This document shows, piece after piece, positions 1 through 7,874 of a DNA stretch of 64,000 bases. Position 1 is the first letter of the stretch, and each line of letters begins with the position of its first letter. The stretch covers positions 3,162,001 through 3,226,000 of the forward strand of contig CP121691.1 in the NCBI GenBank assembly GCA_038396585.1, read 5' to 3'. Under the pieces are notes generated by a model. It searched no databases. It was given only the letters and a program-made list of their open reading frames with translations, and was not told the origin of the DNA. The position numbers were made by a program, and so were the translations under genes. The stretch comes from Vallitaleaceae bacterium 9-2 (lineage in GTDB: Bacteria > Bacillota > Clostridia > Lachnospirales > Vallitaleaceae).

Positions 1-3000
1 ATTGTAACGTTAGTCCGTCCGAATTATTAGGCGTTGTATCTAACATCGTATCTCCGTCTTTTACAAGCGCTTTAACAGATTTTGCACTATCGACTTTTAG
101 ATCTAGAAAGGGTACCGATGTATTCGTACTTGTCATAAGTCCTTCCAATTCTATGCTTGGGTAACCGACATCTGTCGTTGTTCTTGCCACAAGTGTCTCA
201 GAATATATACTTCTTCTGGGTTCTTGGGCGCCGATGGCTTGTATCGAGTATTTGTACTCCGTATTTGGATTTAACTGCGTATCAATATATGAAAATTCAT
301 AGACTTTATCCGAATCAACATCCGTTCCCTTAGAAAATGGAACGGTGGCGATTTTGGTCCGACCACTTCCTGAAGGAAAATCATATTCACGATAAATCTC
401 AAATCCTGAGATGAGTTCGTCATAGGTCCATTGCAGCTTAATATTTCTCGAATAATCCATTGCTTCTTCTGACGCATTGTTATCAATCACCTGTTCAAAA
501 TCTTGAGGTAACTTTGGCGGTGCCACTACCCCACTGACAAGATAATTGACCACCGGAATCGATGAACCGTCATCCATTCGGTGCTTATGCATGAACACTT
601 TCCAATTATAGCCATATCCATAAGGCTCAGCCTCAAGGGGCATATTCTGCATCTCTGCAGTAAATACACTCCCTGTTCCTTCGACTTTTCCAGTTGTCCA
701 ATCAGTACCGCCACCTACAGTAAATCCAGCGGTCGAGCCTCCTGTAAAGCTGGTTTGCCACCCCCATTGATATGTTGTCATAATCTCAAATCCATTCGTA
801 AATACTTCTGAACTTTCCTCTGTTATTTCGACAGATTGTATGATGCTTGCAGCATTTGAACTAAATCCAACACCTGTTGGATCGCCCTTATAGGCGATGG
901 CATGTTGATAATTATCTAATGATGAGGGGTATGTCGTTGGGTCTCCTAAGGTGTGGGTCAATACTGATGCACCTACATCAGGTAAATCTTCAAAGACTTC
1001 CGTTAATTTTTCATAGGTACTATTGGGAAGCAGTCTTACCGATGGTTCATAAGGAATAGACACATCTAAGTCTTCTTCATTGACATTCCCATGTTCATCC
1101 ACATTATAGAGTTTGTATGAATAGATTGCTGTCGGAACCGAATAAAGAACAATAATATCATCTCCTGTCGATGCCGTATATTCAATACTATAGGTTGTGT
1201 TATAGTTCGTCTCTACGGTATGAGTCATATTGTATAAGGTTTCTGCGTTAAAGGTAAATGTCGAGGCCGGAGTGGTTACTTCAACAACCGGACCAATGGT
1301 AAAGGTTCCCGTATGTCCATCCACCGTTCCAGAAGAAGATGACGTACCATAGGAAGTTGTCGATTCATTATAGGCTCCAGACAAGTCATCACGCTCCATT
1401 AAGTCATCAAAATACGGAGGTGAAGACACAACTGCCAAGACCTTAGGGTCAGAATACACCATAGAATGAGTGCCTGTATACGACAAATAGGACGTATCGT
1501 TTTTGTCAAGATTGGCACTGACTAACGTTGACGTGAAGTTTTTATTGGTTCTACTTGACTTTAGGTCCTCGGGAACGGCTACACCTGCATTGCTTTTATC
1601 CAAGTTCATCGATAACAAATACGTGGGTGCATACTTTTCAATATACTCCATGGAAAAGTTTTCTTCTGAGCCCTCTTCAAGAACTTTATCTCGGTAGGAC
1701 TTAATCTTCCAAAGCTTATTCCACCAGTTTTTATAATAGGCTTCTCGAATCGTTGTTGCAGGTGTTATGACCGTCGCTGAAGCTGTGTTTTTCACATTGA
1801 TATACTGGGCTAAGGTGGATACGGTTTCATTTTCATCTCCTGTAAAATCAACAACCTGAAGATCATACTCCACATAATGTTCAAAATCGTTGATATCGAT
1901 ATTGCCATTTTGCATCAACGCTTTATTGTCCGTTGTATAGACTAAGTTCATATCATTATTATTCAACTCAAAAAAGAGACTGTCAAAATAAATTCCTGCG
2001 GCTTTACCAGCTCCGTTTTTTACTATATCAATATTCGCCGGCATAAGAGGAGAACTATAAAAACTATACGTGCGTTCCTCAAGAGCTGTAGCATCCTTCA
2101 AAAAGGTATATTCTCTTGCCTTCTCCAAGTCGACGCTTCCATCGCTGGCAGCAAACATTACATCCTGGTATATAAAGCGTCCTGTCTCTTGATCAAAAGC
2201 AAACAAGTCAAAATTCCTTGATAAGCTTGGAGACTGAATAAAATCTTGCCCGTTCCATTCATAGACTGTTATAAACCTAGACGTCGTATTTTGGTTTTGT
2301 ATATCTGTTGATAATTGTCCTCCAAGAACTAACGTCTCTTTGTTCACACCAAGTAAGTCACCAAAGGCAAAGCTAGAACGAACGATGCTCGAGCCGTCAT
2401 AGGTCAAGTCAATATCATAATGTTCTTGAAGCATTTTTGTTGACTCGCCAAACATGATTGTCGCCTTACTTGGCTTATTATCATCGGGTCCATAATAATA
2501 GCCCCATGTCACACCCAAGTCATCAATATTATCCGAGTTCACATCACCTGAAACCATGGATACCATATTGGATACATAATTGGTTTCATTAAGATAGTGC
2601 GTCCACACATGCTTCCAATTCCCAAAATCAGTATAGTCCTCTGCTGAGCTAGCCCAAGTTAATTGATATACTTCAATCCGCGACTTATTGAGTTCCGGGA
2701 TATATACAGCAATCTCGTCAATACCATCTCCGTTATAATCCCCCGTTACAATCTGAAGATAGTTTTTTAATAAAAAAGGTGCTTCTGTAAAATTATCCCT
2801 TCCGCCAACACCTTCGTCCCCATTGCCAATCACTTGATTGTCAATAATTGGAGTCTCTTCCCCAAACGTCCAGTTTTCATCATCGCCTAAGGACCCAATG
2901 CGTATATACACACTGTTGACCCGATTCAAGTTTTTGGTATAAATCATGACAACATCATTTTCTCTACCTGTACTATTGCCACTAAAATTCCCCTCAACAG

Positions 3001-3553
3001 CTGATGATACGACGGGTTCCTTATCGCTGATCAAATTAGAACTTTGCAAGTATCCTGTCTGTTGTATCGATTTAATCGGATGCCATGCATATGTTTGGCT
3101 AAGCGCATCCGGCAGGGTGCCCGTCGCTGTGATGTCACTATTTATAGGGCTTGCTGAAAACACATCAAAATCCTTGTTGACATTATATCCATAGACATTG
3201 ATGGATTGCCAAAGATGCATGGGCTGGGTTGTCTTTGACATATTTAAGGCATCTAGGGTACTCTTATCCTGAGAGACGGATGTAAATGCCCCCACATCAA
3301 AGTTCGTCGTGATATCATAGAGTTCATTTACCGGATTCGGTACATACGTATCCTTCCCATAAGGATTATCTGTACTCTGCGGATTATATCCATCTGGTGT
3401 CATGGAATTATCGATCCCCAGTGCATCATAAATATCCGAGCCTTCGCTGGTTTCACCGGTGAGCATAGAACGCTCGGCAACTAATACATTTGATGTCATG
3501 GTGTTGATTAAGAGAACCACCGTGAGCAAAATACTGATCTTTCTTTTTATCAT
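1..3553 (-). CDS. Large secreted protein with FG-GAP-like repeats and a fibronectin III domain (3' end beyond window)
   Basis: The reading frame is open from an ATG at 3553 (preceded by GGAGG, 7 bases upstream) to the left edge, 1184 codons with no stop, so the gene is partial. The N-terminus is a typical signal peptide (MIKRKISILLTVVLL..., likely cut after VLVA near residue 27). Residues about 266-286 and 330-348 carry DxNxDxxxD motifs of the FG-GAP/VCBS calcium-binding type (GDYNGDGIDEIAVY, GDVNSDNIDDLGV). Residues about 740-830 are unusually Ser/Thr-rich with alternating polar and apolar residues. Residues about 1010-1122 look like a fibronectin type III domain ending NTEYKYSIQAIG. The protein is exported and probably surface-located or released. 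Substrate and role are unknown. No catalytic motif was recognised in the visible part. Confidence 0.8.
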   Translation of the reverse strand, partial: MIKRKISILLTVVLLINTMTSNVLVAERSMLTGETSEGSDIYDALGIDNSMTPDGYNPQSTDNPYGKDTYVPNPVNELYDITTNFDVGAFTSVSQDKSTLDALNMSKTTQPMHLWQSINVYGYNVNKDFDVFSASPINSDITATGTLPDALSQTYAWHPIKSIQQTGYLQSSNLISDKEPVVSSAVEGNFSGNSTGRENDVVMIYTKNLNRVNSVYIRIGSLGDDENWTFGEETPIIDNQVIGNGDEGVGGRDNFTEAPFLLKNYLQIVTGDYNGDGIDEIAVYIPELNKSRIEVYQLTWASSAEDYTDFGNWKHVWTHYLNETNYVSNMVSMVSGDVNSDNIDDLGVTWGYYYGPDDNKPSKATIMFGESTKMLQEHYDIDLTYDGSSIVRSSFAFGDLLGVNKETLVLGGQLSTDIQNQNTTSRFITVYEWNGQDFIQSPSLSRNFDLFAFDQETGRFIYQDVMFAASDGSVDLEKAREYTFLKDATALEERTYSFYSSPLMPANIDIVKNGAGKAAGIYFDSLFFELNNNDMNLVYTTDNKALMQNGNIDINDFEHYVEYDLQVVDFTGDENETVSTLAQYINVKNTASATVITPATTIREAYYKNWWNKLWKIKSYRDKVLEEGSEENFSMEYIEKYAPTYLLSMNLDKSNAGVAVPEDLKSSRTNKNFTSTLVSANLDKNDTSYLSYTGTHSMVYSDPKVLAVVSSPPYFDDLMERDDLSGAYNESTTSYGTSSSSGTVDGHTGTFTIGPVVEVTTPASTFTFNAETLYNMTHTVETNYNTTYSIEYTASTGDDIIVLYSVPTAIYSYKLYNVDEHGNVNEEDLDVSIPYEPSVRLLPNSTYEKLTEVFEDLPDVGASVLTHTLGDPTTYPSSLDNYQHAIAYKGDPTGVGFSSNAASIIQSVEITEESSEVFTNGFEIMTTYQWGWQTSFTGGSTAGFTVGGGTDWTTGKVEGTGSVFTAEMQNMPLEAEPYGYGYNWKVFMHKHRMDDGSSIPVVNYLVSGVVAPPKLPQDFEQVIDNNASEEAMDYSRNIKLQWTYDELISGFEIYREYDFPSGSGRTKIATVPFSKGTDVDSDKVYEFSYIDTQLNPNTEYKYSIQAIGAQEPRRSIYSETLVARTTTDVGYPSIELEGLMTSTNTSVPFLDLKVDSAKSVKALVKDGDTMLDTTPNNSDGLTLQ

Positions 3554-3634
3554 TGCTATAATCCTCCAATATAGTTTGTTAAAAAAATCACTTTGCTATA
3601 ATTTTACTTCTTTTTATGATTTTTATACATACGA

Positions 3635-3650
3635 ATGCCATAAGTGGCAT
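3635..3650. promoter_or_regulatory. Short perfect inverted repeat upstream of the large secreted protein gene
   Basis: ATGCCA-TAAG-TGGCAT is a perfect 6-bp inverted repeat with a 4-base loop, 82 bases upstream of the start at 3553. It could be an operator or a weak leader hairpin. No convincing -35/-10 pair was found around it. Confidence 0.25.
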
Positions 3651-3666
3651 AATATTGGAAAAAGAC

Positions 3667-3707
3667 GCAAAAAACAGCAGCTACGAAAATCTGACGTAAC
3701 TGCTGTT
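3667..3707 (-). terminator. Rho-independent terminator of the nucleosidase gene
   Basis: Read on the minus strand, a 13-bp stem (AACAGCAGTTACG paired with CGTAGCTGCTGTT, one mismatch) is followed directly by a run of T. It lies 18 bases after the stop codon of the nucleosidase gene at 3725 and separates that gene from the large secreted protein. Confidence 0.85.
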
Positions 3708-3724
3708 CTCCTTATTCTTTTATA

Positions 3725-4624
3725 TTATTCTGCTGCTTTAAGGTAGTTGTTGATATATGCTTTTGCTACCTCTATTGTAAATTTTTGTGAATCTTCTCCT
3801 GTTGTACGGTCATATTCTTCTTTGTGTACCTCATTATTTGAAAGAATACGGATACTTAAGAAAGGAATAGCATAATTTTTTGCAATCTGAGCAACGGACG
3901 CTGTTTCCATTTCTTCTGCCGATGTCCCTAACGTCTCATGCAACCAGAGGATACGATCAATCTCTTTGTTCCATTCGTCAGCTGAACCAATGGTTCCTTC
4001 TACAACTTGACCTTTTGTATGCAAGTCTTTTACACTATTGGCAGCCTCTAAAAGCTTAGCATCGGACTCAAAACGGTTGATATCTTTCCACTCACCGGTT
4101 TCTTGGTCCATAACTTCCAAGTTTAACTGGTGCCATGTCGTCGGATGTATCCCTTCACCTTTTTCTACAAAATCTGTTTTAAAAGCGCCCATGTTAACGA
4201 TATGTTTTCCAAGAACAATATCATATTTATGCAAATCCGGATCATGTCCTCCTGCAGTCCCTTGATTAATAATCGCCACCGGATTAAACTGTTCTATAGC
4301 AAGGACGGTTGATGCTGCCGCATTACTCATTCCAATGCGTGTTCTTGAGATAATAACCGGATAATCATTTATTGTTCCTTTGGTATATTTCCATACACCA
4401 AGAGTTACCTCTTCATGGTTTTCTAATGCTGCCATCATAATTTCTGTTTCAACATCCATAGCCCCTTGAATAAGTAATGGTCTTTGGTCGGACTCAATGT
4501 CCTCACTTACTGGCTCATTGTCTTTAGATAACACATTTTTTGATGTTATACCTAAAACAACACCTACAATTAAAACACCTACTATACCTATAATAACACC
4601 TGATTTTTTGAATAAATTATTCAT
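3725..4624 (-). CDS. Membrane-anchored nucleosidase of the MTA/SAH-nucleosidase (PNP/UDP phosphorylase) family
   Basis: A 299-residue protein whose first ~28 residues are a lone hydrophobic segment (9-27) after a short basic start, so the enzyme domain is outside the membrane. There is no lipobox Cys. The rest matches 5'-methylthioadenosine/S-adenosylhomocysteine nucleosidases. GAMDVE (54-59) matches GAMEEE of E. coli MtnN with the catalytic Glu at 59. GTAGG is the purine/ribose loop, and EMETAS (238-243) matches the ribose-binding E-M-E. The position of the MtnN catalytic Asp197 (ISD) is Asn263 here (LSNN), which points to a changed base preference. The gene has its own promoter (4691-4718) and terminator, so it is monocistronic. 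The family call is firm; the exact substrate is not. Confidence 0.8.
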   Translation of the reverse strand: MNNLFKKSGVIIGIVGVLIVGVVLGITSKNVLSKDNEPVSEDIESDQRPLLIQGAMDVETEIMMAALENHEEVTLGVWKYTKGTINDYPVIISRTRIGMSNAAASTVLAIEQFNPVAIINQGTAGGHDPDLHKYDIVLGKHIVNMGAFKTDFVEKGEGIHPTTWHQLNLEVMDQETGEWKDINRFESDAKLLEAANSVKDLHTKGQVVEGTIGSADEWNKEIDRILWLHETLGTSAEEMETASVAQIAKNYAIPFLSIRILSNNEVHKEEYDRTTGEDSQKFTIEVAKAYINNYLKAAE

Positions 4625-4690
4625 TTTCTGCCTACCTTTCTGAGTGTATGCTTCGTATCAATCCGTTAACACAAGGTGCTAACTAATATT

Positions 4691-4718
4691 ATTATATACA
4701 GGTTCACATATTATGCAA
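4691..4718 (-). promoter_or_regulatory. Sigma-A type promoter of the nucleosidase gene
   Basis: On the minus strand TTGCAT (4718-4713), a 16-base spacer and TATAAT (4696-4691). The start codon at 4624 lies about 60 bases downstream of the expected transcription start. Confidence 0.6.
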
Positions 4719-4725
4719 GCATTTT

Positions 4726-4767
4726 CCGAACATTTTATTCATCTTTGTTAAAAACGTTCGGTTTTTT
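4726..4767 (+). terminator. Terminator-like hairpin oriented on the plus strand
   Basis: CCGAACATTTT pairs imperfectly with AAAACGTTCGG and is followed by six T on the plus strand. On the minus strand there is no T-run, so it cannot serve the minus-strand regulator gene just upstream in the usual way. No plus-strand gene precedes it. Confidence 0.4.
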
Positions 4768-4804
4768 ATGTGTCCTTACTCAGATTCGGTAAATATTTTC
4801 TAAT

Positions 4805-5590
4805 TTATGTCATCAGGCTTTTATAAGTCATATAGGTTGTGCTGATGTGGCGATATTGCCGCTTTCGGATAGGAATTCGCACACCACTATCCATGATAAA
4901 AACTTGGTGGTGGCTATCCAAGTTTGCACACTGCATATTGATGATATAACTTTGGTAGCACCTTAAAAAGCTTCCGGTAGGTATGATTTGCTGTTCTAAA
5001 CGATTAAGCGTGTCATAACTTTCCAACACCGTGCCGTTTTTGAGATAGATTTTTACCTTCTTCTTAAAGCTTTCTATGTACTCGACTGCAAGGAGAGGCA
5101 CCACGCTTTTTTCCCTCCCCACCGAATCATGTAACTCTAACAAAGTCTGTTTTTCTTTTTCTCGCGTACGCTCTAAAGCGTATTGTGAAAACTGTGCCTT
5201 TTGATCATTAGGGTCCATCTGTGGCGGCTTAGTTGCATCACGTATAAATGCAATCAAATACTGCTTACCCTTGGATGTAACAATCTTTGAATTGATCTCT
5301 GTGCGAATAAGCGTTCCATCCTTTTTCACATTGAGACGGCCGATGTACTCTTGCGGGAAAAGGTCTTGCTTGGTATACTTTTCTTTTATATAAAAGCACT
5401 CCGACGCGGGAACTAAATCTTGAATATTTAATTGTGTAATCTCTTCTATCGTATAGCCAAACATATCCGCACCGGCTTGATTACATATTAATATATCACC
5501 GTTGACATTTTCAATAAAAATCCCATCTAACGATAGATTAAGAAAAATCAATAACTCATCATCAAACAACGCTTGGTTTTTTGGATTCAT
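4805..5590 (-). CDS. PAS-LytTR transcriptional regulator
   Basis: This 261-residue protein has a PAS domain at about residues 12-120 (LSLDGIFIENVNGDILICN, then GYTIEEI and a C-terminal IAFIRDAT strand). After a ~40-residue linker, a LytTR DNA-binding domain spans about 160-258 (VEYIESFKKKVKIYL..., FLRCYQSYIINM, RIPIRKRQY). LytTR domains bind direct repeats upstream of target promoters. There is no receiver domain, so a ligand or redox cue sensed by PAS probably replaces phosphorylation. It is 45 bases downstream of the aspartate-dehydrogenase-like gene and may share its transcript. Targets are unknown. No histidine kinase lies next to it. Confidence 0.85.
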   Translation of the reverse strand: MNPKNQALFDDELLIFLNLSLDGIFIENVNGDILICNQAGADMFGYTIEEITQLNIQDLVPASECFYIKEKYTKQDLFPQEYIGRLNVKKDGTLIRTEINSKIVTSKGKQYLIAFIRDATKPPQMDPNDQKAQFSQYALERTREKEKQTLLELHDSVGREKSVVPLLAVEYIESFKKKVKIYLKNGTVLESYDTLNRLEQQIIPTGSFLRCYQSYIINMQCANLDSHHQVFIMDSGVRIPIRKRQYRHISTTYMTYKSLMT

Positions 5591-5635
5591 CCTACCTGTT
5601 TTCCTCCTAGACCCTCCCCTTAAAGCTTACACTGC

Positions 5636-6430
5636 TTATATAAAAACAACGGGTGAAGCAAGGTTCTTTAATATTGCAACCACACTCCATGCAGCAATCG
5701 CATAGTCTGTAGCGCCGATATTCAAATCAAGATCTATATGGTCTCCTTCGACTTGTATTCTATAATCTTCACCTATTTGACCGGGAACTGCATCGATGTT
5801 GAACTTGGTCTCTTCAGGTCCTGCACTGGCAAGAGCTGTGGCATATATCACGTTAAATACATAGGGATAAATATCAATAATCTCCTTAGCCGTCCCAGTA
5901 TATACCCGCTCCGGTTCTGTAATACCTAATATTCCTTCTCGGTTAAACGGAGTATAGGCAACAAACTGTGGCGGTTTTTTAGATGTAATCGTCACATCAA
6001 TAGGGGTCTTACTCATATAAAGCGCTGTCTGAAGAAGGTTAAACGCCCCTGTCGCACCACCTGCGATATATATTTGGGTATTGTTCTGTGATGCGACATC
6101 AACGAATCGCTCATACAAGGCAACATCTGCAAATGCCGACGTTGATAACACAATCATATGGGATCCGCCTTGTAAAATCGTCTCTGTATAATCCACTACT
6201 GCCTGAGGTGATGCTGCTTCTGATACAAAATCCGGCTGTAGCGCCATAAGTTGTTCAATATTTGTACATGGTGTACAGTTAAAATAATCGGCAAAGCGCT
6301 GCGTCCGCGCCGGGTTTCTCCCTAGGACGCCTACCAGTTCATACTCTGAGAGAACGCCGTCCTTAACCGACCTTGCAATCACCTGATTCAAATAACCGTA
6401 ACCTAATAATGCCAATTTCTTTTTCTTCAT
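5636..6430 (-). CDS. Aspartate-dehydrogenase-like NAD(P)-dependent oxidoreductase
   Basis: A 264-residue Rossmann protein (LLGYGYLNQ at about 8-16) with the two-domain layout of L-aspartate dehydrogenases (NadX family): EAASPQAV after the nucleotide domain, then GGATGAFNLLQ at about 124-134. That family oxidises L-aspartate to iminoaspartate/oxaloacetate. The usual N-x-H-x-I catalytic stretch near the C-terminus reads D-Y-R-I here, so the conserved His seems to be missing and the true substrate may differ. A strong promoter (6486-6514) precedes it, and the start ATG has AGGAG 8 bases upstream. It is not part of the carbohydrate operon that ends at the cupin gene. Confidence 0.65.
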   Translation of the reverse strand: MKKKKLALLGYGYLNQVIARSVKDGVLSEYELVGVLGRNPARTQRFADYFNCTPCTNIEQLMALQPDFVSEAASPQAVVDYTETILQGGSHMIVLSTSAFADVALYERFVDVASQNNTQIYIAGGATGAFNLLQTALYMSKTPIDVTITSKKPPQFVAYTPFNREGILGITEPERVYTGTAKEIIDIYPYVFNVIYATALASAGPEETKFNIDAVPGQIGEDYRIQVEGDHIDLDLNIGATDYAIAAWSVVAILKNLASPVVFI

Positions 6431-6485
6431 TTTAATACTCCTGTCTAGTTGTGTGTTGTTATGTCTATTGTTCTAGATATGACCT

Positions 6486-6514
6486 ATTGTAGCTAATTAT
6501 ACACAAAAAGACAA
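6486..6514 (-). promoter_or_regulatory. Sigma-A type promoter for the aspartate-dehydrogenase-like gene
   Basis: On the minus strand TTGTCT (6514-6509), a 17-base spacer and TACAAT (6491-6486). The start codon at 6430 is about 50 bases downstream. It marks a new transcription unit after the cupin gene. Confidence 0.6.
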
Positions 6515-6533
6515 GGAAGAAAAGGTAACTACA

Positions 6534-6869
6534 CTATTTTACAAAGTCTTCACGCATCGGATTAAATATATCCAACAATACGCCGGGTTCTTTACACACA
6601 CAGCCATGAATCACATTGTCAGTTTTTAACATGCTATCGCCTGCAACTACCGTTTTTTTCACCCCGTCAATCTCAAATTCAAATTCACCACTAACAACAT
6701 AAGTTACCTGGGTATGAGGGTGAGAATGCAAGGCACCTACGGCCCCTTTTTCAAAAGTATTCTCAACACACATTAGTTCCTTATTATAAGCTAAGATACG
6801 TCGCGTCACTCCTTGTGCTACTTCTTCCGGTTTAACTTGTTCATAAAAAACCCATCTCTCGTCTATCAT
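6534..6869 (-). CDS. kdgF: KdgF-like cupin, predicted to linearise 4,5-unsaturated uronates
   Basis: A 111-residue single-domain cupin. The residues that bind metal in KdgF are present: HSHPHTQ gives His48, His50 and Gln54, and His88 lies in NVIHG. The segments RRILAYNKELM, KGAVG and the ending LLDIFNPMREDF are characteristic of KdgF, which opens ring-form 4,5-unsaturated uronate monomers made by pectate and alginate lyases. It is the last gene of an operon that holds a cytoplasmic lyase-type enzyme, an aldose-epimerase-like protein and an ABC importer. That is the expected context for the step after lyase cleavage. Its gene starts 105 bases after the epimerase stop, with AAGGA before the ATG. 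Confidence 0.75.
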   Translation of the reverse strand: MIDERWVFYEQVKPEEVAQGVTRRILAYNKELMCVENTFEKGAVGALHSHPHTQVTYVVSGEFEFEIDGVKKTVVAGDSMLKTDNVIHGCVCKEPGVLLDIFNPMREDFVK

Positions 6870-6974
6870 ATTTTTCCTTATGCGATATCTTTAGATACGA
6901 ATATCACATTTTCCTTTCTTCTTTTTTTATTTTTTCCGTAAGCATCCGTTTTAATCTTCAAATGTACACATAGT

Positions 6975-7862
6975 CTATAACATTTTCATTTCAAACTTGA
7001 CCCTTCCGGATTGTCTCTTTTGTTTGCTGACTTCTTTTACCCCTGAAATTTCTAGTAAACCTTTATTAAAAAGGTTAAAAGCATCAATTGAGCATGTCTG
7101 GGGTTCCACACAAAACTTTGCGAGGTTTTGCGGCGTATATATGACAAGATGTGAAAAATCATCTGTACACGAAAGGATAAGCTCATGAGCATGCCAATGT
7201 ACTCTTGCTACTTCTTGAATTTTGTCCTTTGTTTTATTCACCATATACACATGGTCAAGGTTTAAGCTTTTTACTCGTTTTAATTTTGACAAATCATATT
7301 CTGTGCCTTTGACATCAAGTATTTCTCCTGTGTTGATGCTTTCACTAGCCGCTAACATTTGATTTGCCTTGATCATAACCTTTGCATCACCATCTGGATT
7401 TTCAAAAAAAGGATGAATCCCAAATCCATAAGGTAACGTTGTCTCACCAATATTTTGTACGTCATACTCATATATCAGAACATCGTGTTGAATAATTATA
7501 CGGATTGTTAAGGTGAATTCAAATGGATATTTTTCAAACTCTGCATACGAAGAATTCCAAGTCAAGACCCCCGTCACCATATAACCATCCTTTGTCTGGC
7601 AATTGCAGGTTATCTCAAAATAAAGATTTCTCAACAAACCATGCATTCTAGCACCATACTGTTTATTATTGTAGGTGTATTGGTTGTTTTTTGTTCTATT
7701 TGGCGTTGGAAACATTAAGGGCATTCCGTAGGTAAGACCTTTTGCTTTCCTTTCCACATCTCCATCTATTAATGTTTTTCCCTTCCATGATAAAAAAGCT
7801 ACATTCATACCATCATTTTCATCAATGGCAACCACAAAATCTAAATACTTAATATCTATCAT
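6975..7862 (-). CDS. Aldose 1-epimerase (galactose-mutarotase-like) family protein
   Basis: The 295-residue protein shows the mutarotase signature residues: His74 (ARMHGLLR), His150 (GFGIHPFFEN, the catalytic acid in the family) and Glu253 (CVEPQTCSIDAFN, the general base). It has no signal peptide, so it acts in the cytoplasm. Members interconvert the anomers of free sugars, and some act on modified or phosphorylated sugars. It lies 12 bases downstream of the 805-residue gene and upstream of the KdgF-like cupin. A role on sugars freed by the neighbouring lyase is likely but the sugar is unknown. Confidence 0.8.
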   Translation of the reverse strand: MIDIKYLDFVVAIDENDGMNVAFLSWKGKTLIDGDVERKAKGLTYGMPLMFPTPNRTKNNQYTYNNKQYGARMHGLLRNLYFEITCNCQTKDGYMVTGVLTWNSSYAEFEKYPFEFTLTIRIIIQHDVLIYEYDVQNIGETTLPYGFGIHPFFENPDGDAKVMIKANQMLAASESINTGEILDVKGTEYDLSKLKRVKSLNLDHVYMVNKTKDKIQEVARVHWHAHELILSCTDDFSHLVIYTPQNLAKFCVEPQTCSIDAFNLFNKGLLEISGVKEVSKQKRQSGRVKFEMKML

Positions 7863-7874
7863 ATCATCATCTCA

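Noticed and set aside
271-714. Two short minus-strand open frames
   Set aside because: They lie in other frames of the large secreted protein, whose frame is open over the whole 1-3553 stretch with FG-GAP and fibronectin motifs.
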